A model generated the notes under the pieces. The model saw nothing but the letters and a program-made list of their open reading frames with translations, made no database searches and was not told the origin of the DNA. A stretch of 23,266 nt of DNA, from positions 1 to 23,266 of the forward strand of contig JBBRMU010000019.1 in the NCBI GenBank assembly GCA_038230655.1, read 5' to 3'. Numbering within the stretch: the stretch's first letter is position 1; each line of letters opens with the position of its first letter. The DNA is from JBBRMU01 sp038230655 (GTDB lineage Bacteria > Patescibacteriota > Microgenomatia > UBA1406 > GWC2-37-13). The position numbers and the translations under genes are program-made. Below, in pieces: positions 22,083 to 23,266 of this stretch.

Positions 22083-22485
22083 TTGCTTCTCGAGTATTAA
22101 AGTATTCTTTTATTATTTTCAGAATTATTTCTGGAGTAGATATTAGTTCTATTTCTTTAAGAGTTTTGTAGTCGATTTTCTCTCCTTCATAAAGAGTAAT
22201 TTTAAGTAGATCTAGGTGAATCTTTCTTATAAACACAAATAATTCGTATTCATTTTTTACTTTGTCCACATAGGTATATTTTTTAAAAAAAGTGAAAGTT
22301 TTTGCATCTAGAAAGTTATCTTCTATGATTCCTTTTACAAGGTCTCCACTCAACTCTCCATTGATCAGTGAGCCTTCTGGTAAAGTCCACCTTCCAGAAA
22401 AAAGTTTACTAGAATTTTTATCTTTCATCTGCATTAAAACTTCATCCTTATTATTTATAAATATAATGATAGCGACAGGTTTCAT
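22072..22485 (-). CDS. NUDIX-fold protein with degenerate NUDIX box
   Basis: 137-aa protein with the NUDIX fold layout: AIIIFINNKDEVLMQMKDKN, then GRWTLPEGSLINGE, then helix LVKGIIEDNF. In GX5EX7REUXEEXGU the first half holds (G-SLING-E), but the REUXEE positions read GIIEDN, so the catalytic Arg and metal-binding Glu residues are lost. It is probably not a pyrophosphatase and may be a ligand-binding or regulatory NUDIX protein, or a decaying gene. It lies 20 nt after msrA on the same strand, with no clear promoter or SD, and overlaps the convergent transporter gene. Confidence 0.75.
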   Translation of the reverse strand: MKPVAIIIFINNKDEVLMQMKDKNSSKLFSGRWTLPEGSLINGELSGDLVKGIIEDNFLDAKTFTFFKKYTYVDKVKNEYELFVFIRKIHLDLLKITLYEGEKIDYKTLKEIELISTPEIILKIIKEYFNTREAIRV

Positions 22486-22505
22486 TAAAACGCTTATTTT
22501 GATAA

Positions 22506-23045
22506 TTATTTCAATAAAGATGCATATTTTTCTTCAAAGTGTTTGATTTTCGGAGAAATTATAAGATTACAGTAGGGAGCATATTCATTTTTATCGTAGT
22601 AGTCTTTATGATAGTTTTCAGCAGGGTAAAATTTGATTAAAGGTTGGACTTCGGTTACTATTTCTCTCATGAATGTTTTATTATCTTTAAGACTCTTAAT
22701 ATAATCTACAGTTTCTTTTTTTTGCTCGTTATCAGAATAAAAGATGCTCGAACGGTACTGTGTGCCGACATCGTTTCCTTGACGATTTAAGGTTGTTGGA
22801 TCATGAATGTCAAAAAAGATTTCAAGAAGTTTTTTAAATGAAATTGTTTGAGGATCAAACTCTACACGTATAACTTCTGCATGACCCGTTGTGCCTTCAC
22901 AGACCTCATGATAGGAAGGATTTTCTAGTTTTCCGCCAGCATATCCAGGCATCAATGAAATAACGCCTTTTACGCGATTGTATACGGCTTCAGTACACCA
23001 AAAACAGCCTCCTCCTAATATAGCGATACTAGATTTTTGAGTCAT
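22506..23045 (-). CDS. msrA: Peptide methionine sulfoxide reductase MsrA
   Basis: 179-aa MsrA with the active-site GGGCFWCTEAVYNRVKGV (catalytic Cys in GCFWC), the PGYAGG and PSYHEVCEGTTGHAEVIRV signatures and GTQYRSSIF. It reduces the S-epimer of methionine sulfoxide in proteins, recycled by thioredoxin. It ends shortly after PYCNLIISPK, and the usual C-terminal recycling cysteines are not obvious apart from that Cys. The start overlaps the msrB 3' end by 17 bp, implying translational coupling, and a NUDIX-fold gene follows. No signal peptide, so cytoplasmic repair. Confidence 0.95.
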   Translation of the reverse strand: MTQKSSIAILGGGCFWCTEAVYNRVKGVISLMPGYAGGKLENPSYHEVCEGTTGHAEVIRVEFDPQTISFKKLLEIFFDIHDPTTLNRQGNDVGTQYRSSIFYSDNEQKKETVDYIKSLKDNKTFMREIVTEVQPLIKFYPAENYHKDYYDKNEYAPYCNLIISPKIKHFEEKYASLLK

Positions 23046-23266
23046 CTTTTGAGATAAATTTCAGAGAAATTGAGTTTACACAGTGTCGTGTATTTTTATC
23101 AGTATATTCTTCGCCGGTAAAAACATGGCCTAAATGACCTCCGCAGTTTTGACAGGTAATTTCTACCCTCATTCCATCTGAATCAGGAGTTCTCTTTACA
23201 GCTCCGGGAATTTCTTGATCAAAACTAGGCCAACCACACCCGGAATTAAATTTGCTCGAAGATTCA
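23029..23266 (-). CDS. msrB: Peptide methionine-R-sulfoxide reductase MsrB, 3' part
   Basis: The C-terminal 78 codons of an MsrB; the 5' end lies beyond the right edge. Not an overlooked fragment: it reads SGCGWPSF, zinc-site CQNCGGHLGHVF and the catalytic RHCVNS with its active Cys, ending KFISKDDSKI. It reduces the R-epimer of methionine sulfoxide and is the natural partner of MsrA. The stop lies inside the msrA start region (17-bp overlap), so the two are co-translated. Confidence 0.93.
   Translation of the reverse strand, partial: ESSSKFNSGCGWPSFDQEIPGAVKRTPDSDGMRVEITCQNCGGHLGHVFTGEEYTDKNTRHCVNSISLKFISKDDSKI

Noticed and set aside
1..23266. UGA recoding to Gly, as in some CPR lineages
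   Set aside because: Several genes end in UGA at their natural C-termini (for example the CNNM and NRAMP genes) and no intact family member contains internal UGA.

Overview
AT-rich bacterial chromosome, standard genetic code (UGA is a stop, and no gene needs it as a sense codon). No rRNA, tRNA, ribosomal protein or other lineage marker is present, so taxonomy is inference. Small genes, short intergenic gaps, many orphan proteins, a giant twin-GT2 protein and almost no Shine-Dalgarno (SD) sites suggest Patescibacteria/CPR (perhaps Microgenomates). Eight genes have a TATAAT/TATACT box exactly 6 nt before the ATG, so their mRNAs should be leaderless; two more are within 8-9 nt.

Layout. 1-6211: a small-enzyme region with a cut-off VOC gene, an ADP-ribose-pyrophosphatase-like NUDIX enzyme, a membrane PAS histidine kinase followed by a broken response regulator, a DUF347 membrane protein, four more VOC (glyoxalase-fold) proteins, an orphan, and a deazaflavin-dependent nitroreductase-like protein. 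6302-7211: an island near 50% GC (sampled lines) with a secreted two-repeat protein of Chloroflexota type, a strong SD, a structured leader, a nested-hairpin terminator and a 14-bp inverted repeat. 7271-13355: an exopolysaccharide locus with a 1075-aa double cellulose-synthase-like GT2, divergent from three membrane-anchored enzymes (GH26-like, C39-like peptidase, GH16). 13387-14808: small orphans, each with its own leaderless promoter, and a deletion-damaged TMEM175/DUF1211 gene that kept its promoter.

14943-15907: a second GC-rich secreted orphan, preceded by a leader of about 380 nt rich in hairpins and followed by a long nested-hairpin terminator. 15975-18512: a minus-strand operon of a CNNM/CorC transporter, an exported Ig-like protein and an M23 peptidase. 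18632-20537: a radical SAM/SPASM-like enzyme overlapping a lysyl-tRNA-synthetase paralogue (EpmA/GenX/PoxA type), a plausible protein- or metabolite-modification pair. 20646-22082: an NRAMP-superfamily transporter with non-canonical metal-site motifs. 22072-23266: a minus-strand operon msrB-msrA followed by a NUDIX-fold protein with a ruined NUDIX box.

Best leads for something undescribed: (a) the radical SAM + LysRS-paralogue couple; (b) the two GC-rich, SD-bearing, secreted orphans with elaborate UTR structure, in contrast to the leaderless genes around them; (c) the twin-GT2/GH26/C39/GH16 locus.
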